Assembly: GCA_021847385.1 (NCBI GenBank)
Contig: JAJZTV010000006.1
Span: forward strand, 1 to 23,543
Direction of reading: 5' to 3'
Origin: Pseudomonadota bacterium
GTDB taxonomy: Bacteria; Pseudomonadota; Gammaproteobacteria; Burkholderiales; Thiobacillaceae
Length of the DNA stretch: 23,543 nucleotides
Every line of letters begins with the position of its first letter. Within the stretch, counting starts at the first letter, position 1. Under the pieces are notes generated by a model. It had not been told where the DNA came from. It saw only the letters and a list, made by a program, of their open reading frames with translations, and searched no databases. Shown in pieces: positions 21,773 through 23,543 of the stretch. Made by a program: the position numbers and the translations under genes.

Positions 21773-22042
21773 CTATCGCAGCGGGTCGATGGGGAAAGGG
21801 GGTTCTCCGTTAACGGCTAATTCCCAATCGGCCATCAGTTCTTCGCGGTGTATCTCAATCCACGCTTGGACGAGCTTGGCTTTGGCAGCGGGTATCTCGC
21901 CGCCCAGCAATACGCCATCGAGTATAGAGAAAGACGCCTGCTGGCCTTGATACCGTGCATGGATGTGGGGCAGTTTGTGCCGTTCATCATCGAAGAAATA
22001 CAGATAGATGATGATCCCGTAGAACATGCTGATCGTCGGCAT
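21773..22042 (-). CDS. DUF4160 family protein
   Basis: An 89-residue protein. The ATG at 22042 is chosen because GAGGA precedes it and the family begins MPTISMFYGIIIYLYFFDDERHKLPHIHARY. The KLPHIHARYQGQQASFSILDG block and the ending AWIEIHREELMADWELA are diagnostic for DUF4160. It lies 60 bp from the prfC stop and 12 bp before DUF2442. Role: presumed partner of DUF2442 in a toxin-antitoxin-like unit (inference from pairing). Confidence 0.88.
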   Translation of the reverse strand: MPTISMFYGIIIYLYFFDDERHKLPHIHARYQGQQASFSILDGVLLGGEIPAAKAKLVQAWIEIHREELMADWELAVNGEPPFPIDPLR

Positions 22043-22102
22043 GCAGTCCTCGTAACCCTTTGAACTTGCAGCCAGAGTAGCTGGTTGTGCGGCCGGCTTC
22101 AA

Positions 22103-23543
22103 CTAGTCCACCCGCTGCCCGTGCTCCCGGGTGGCGTGGAATTTCACCTTGGGCCACTTTTCCATCAGCAGTTCCAGGTTGTAGCGGTTGGTGGCCAGGT
22201 AGACCGGGTTGCCGTCGACGTCTTGCGCCATGCGGATCATCTGGTCCTTCTCGAACTGGCGGCGGGTGGCCTCGTCGGGAAAGCTCAGCCAGCGGGCGGT
22301 GTGGATGTCGGCACCGTCGTAGACGGCATCGACCTTGTATTCGGTGGCCAGGCGCTGGGCCACCACCTCGAATTGCAGTTGGCCCACGGCGCCCAGCAGC
22401 AGGGCGCCGCCGGCCAGGGTTTCGAACACCTGGATGGCGCCTTCTTCGCCCAGCTCTTTCAGGCCCTTTTGCAGTTGCTTGCTCTTGAGCGGGTCGCGTG
22501 GGCGGGCGGTGCGGAACATCTCGGGCGCGAAGTAGGGTATGCCCTTGAAGTGCAGGGCCTCGCCTTCGGTGAGGGTGTCGCCGATCTGCAATTGGCCGTG
22601 GTTGTGGATGCCGATGATGTCGCCGGCCACGGCGTCTTCCATGTGCACGCGCTCGTTGGCCATGAAGGTGAGGGCGTTGGCCAGTTTCATCTCGCGGCCC
22701 ATGCGCTGGTGTTGCACCTTCATGCCCGGCGTGTAGCGGCCGGAGCAGACGCGGAAGAAGGCGATGCGGTCGCGGTGCTTCGGGTCCATATTGGCCTGGA
22801 TCTTGAACACGAAGCCGGTGAACGGTTTTTCGGCCGGCTCGACCATGCGCACGCCCGCGTCGCGCTGTTGCGGCGGCGGCGCCCATTCCACCAGGGCCTG
22901 CAAAATTTCGCGCACGCCGAAGTTGTTGATGCCCGAGCCGAAGAACACCGGGGTCTGGCGCCCGGCCAGGAAGGCGGTGATGTCGAACGGCGAGCTGGCG
23001 CTCTGGATCAGCTCGACGTCGTCGCGGGTGGTGCCGATCTCCAGGGGGAACATCTCGTCCAGCCGCGGGTTGTTCAGGCCTTCGATCAGCTCGGTCTGGC
23101 CGCCGGCGTGTTCTTCGCCTGCTTGGAACAGCATGGTCTGGTCGTGCAGCAGGTGGTAGACGCCGCGAAAGCTCTTGCCCATGCCGATGGGCCAGGTCAC
23201 CGGGGCGCAGTCGATCTTCAGCACCGACTCGATCTCTTCCAGCAGTTCTACCGTCGGCTTCACTTCGCGGTCGAGCTTGTTGACGAAGGTGATGATGGGC
23301 GTGTTGCGCAGGCGGCAGACGTCGAGCAGCTTGATGGTCTGCGCCTCGACGCCCTTGGCCGCGTCGATCACCATCACTGCGGCGTCGACGGCGGTGAGCA
23401 CGCGGTAGGTGTCTTCCGAGAAGTCCTGGTGGCCGGGGGTGTCGAGCAGGTTGATGGTGTGGCCGGCATAGTCGAACTGCATGACCGAGCTGGTCACCGA
23501 GATGCCGCGCTGCTTTTCCACCTCCATCCAGTCCGAGGTGGCG
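22103..23543 (-). CDS. prfC: Peptide chain release factor 3, N-terminus outside window
   Basis: 480 C-terminal codons of a translation GTPase that removes RF1 and RF2 from the ribosome after peptide release. At the right edge DWMEVEKQRGISVTSS is the RF3 switch I region. G3 is DTPGHQDF and G4 is NKLD. The RF3-specific stretch VTWPIGMGKSFRGVYHL distinguishes it from EF-G. Later blocks (FFGSGINNFGVREIL, GAVGQLQFEV) complete the family pattern. The P-loop and start codon lie beyond base 23543. The reading frame is intact to its TAG at 22103. Confidence 0.96.
   Translation of the reverse strand, partial: ATSDWMEVEKQRGISVTSSVMQFDYAGHTINLLDTPGHQDFSEDTYRVLTAVDAAVMVIDAAKGVEAQTIKLLDVCRLRNTPIITFVNKLDREVKPTVELLEEIESVLKIDCAPVTWPIGMGKSFRGVYHLLHDQTMLFQAGEEHAGGQTELIEGLNNPRLDEMFPLEIGTTRDDVELIQSASSPFDITAFLAGRQTPVFFGSGINNFGVREILQALVEWAPPPQQRDAGVRMVEPAEKPFTGFVFKIQANMDPKHRDRIAFFRVCSGRYTPGMKVQHQRMGREMKLANALTFMANERVHMEDAVAGDIIGIHNHGQLQIGDTLTEGEALHFKGIPYFAPEMFRTARPRDPLKSKQLQKGLKELGEEGAIQVFETLAGGALLLGAVGQLQFEVVAQRLATEYKVDAVYDGADIHTARWLSFPDEATRRQFEKDQMIRMAQDVDGNPVYLATNRYNLELLMEKWPKVKFHATREHGQRVD

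Overview
The window is a high-GC (visibly about 60-65%) piece of a Gram-negative chromosome, most likely from a beta- or gammaproteobacterium. The evidence is the gene set: SelO, peptide chain release factor 3, class I fructose-bisphosphate aldolase, a DUF938 methyltransferase, CspA and an exported PilB-like MsrA/MsrB fusion, plus typical proteobacterial toxin-antitoxin pairs. No rRNA, tRNA, CRISPR array or intact transposase is visible, and the genus cannot be fixed from sequence alone.

Layout. 1-4.5 kb is mostly housekeeping on the minus strand: the SelO N-terminus, a GNAT-like (COG3146 type) protein, a DUF938 methyltransferase, a DUF1993 protein and class I aldolase. On the plus strand among them lies a secreted protein with an EndoU-type RNase domain. 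4.6-8.05 kb is a plus-strand two-gene unit: an acetolactate-synthase-like TPP enzyme, then a large GT-A-like glycosyltransferase candidate 6 bp later. 8.1-9.6 kb holds a RelE/ParE-Phd toxin-antitoxin pair and a sulfotransferase-like gene on the minus strand. 9.8-11.5 kb holds an MsrA-thioredoxin-MsrB fusion and a convergent cspA, separated by a bidirectional terminator.

11.6-19.05 kb is a minus-strand defence island. In transcription order it encodes a type III Mod methyltransferase whose central recognition region is AT-richer than its flanks; a type III Res helicase-nuclease with a C-terminal DUF4926-like domain; a DUF6883-like small protein whose start overlaps the res stop; a GIY-YIG/DUF4357 nuclease; a membrane-anchored Mrr-type endonuclease truncated before its catalytic residues; and an AT-rich protein with a PUA/EVE-like N-terminus. 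The distal edge carries a fragment of a second sulfotransferase gene next to a strong inverted repeat.

19.2-22.05 kb starts with a plus-strand CopD-like membrane protein. Next come a 30-bp ghost of a GIY-YIG gene, hairpin-rich spacer DNA and a dense minus-strand array: a second Phd/RelE pair paralogous to the first, a ParE/addiction-module pair, a GIY-YIG protein, DUF2442 and DUF4160. The window ends inside prfC.

The most unusual feature is the type III restriction-modification operon with what looks like a DUF4926/DUF6883 pair built into it: one half fused to Res, the other translationally coupled behind it. Family names are recalled from sequence motifs; no database search was run.
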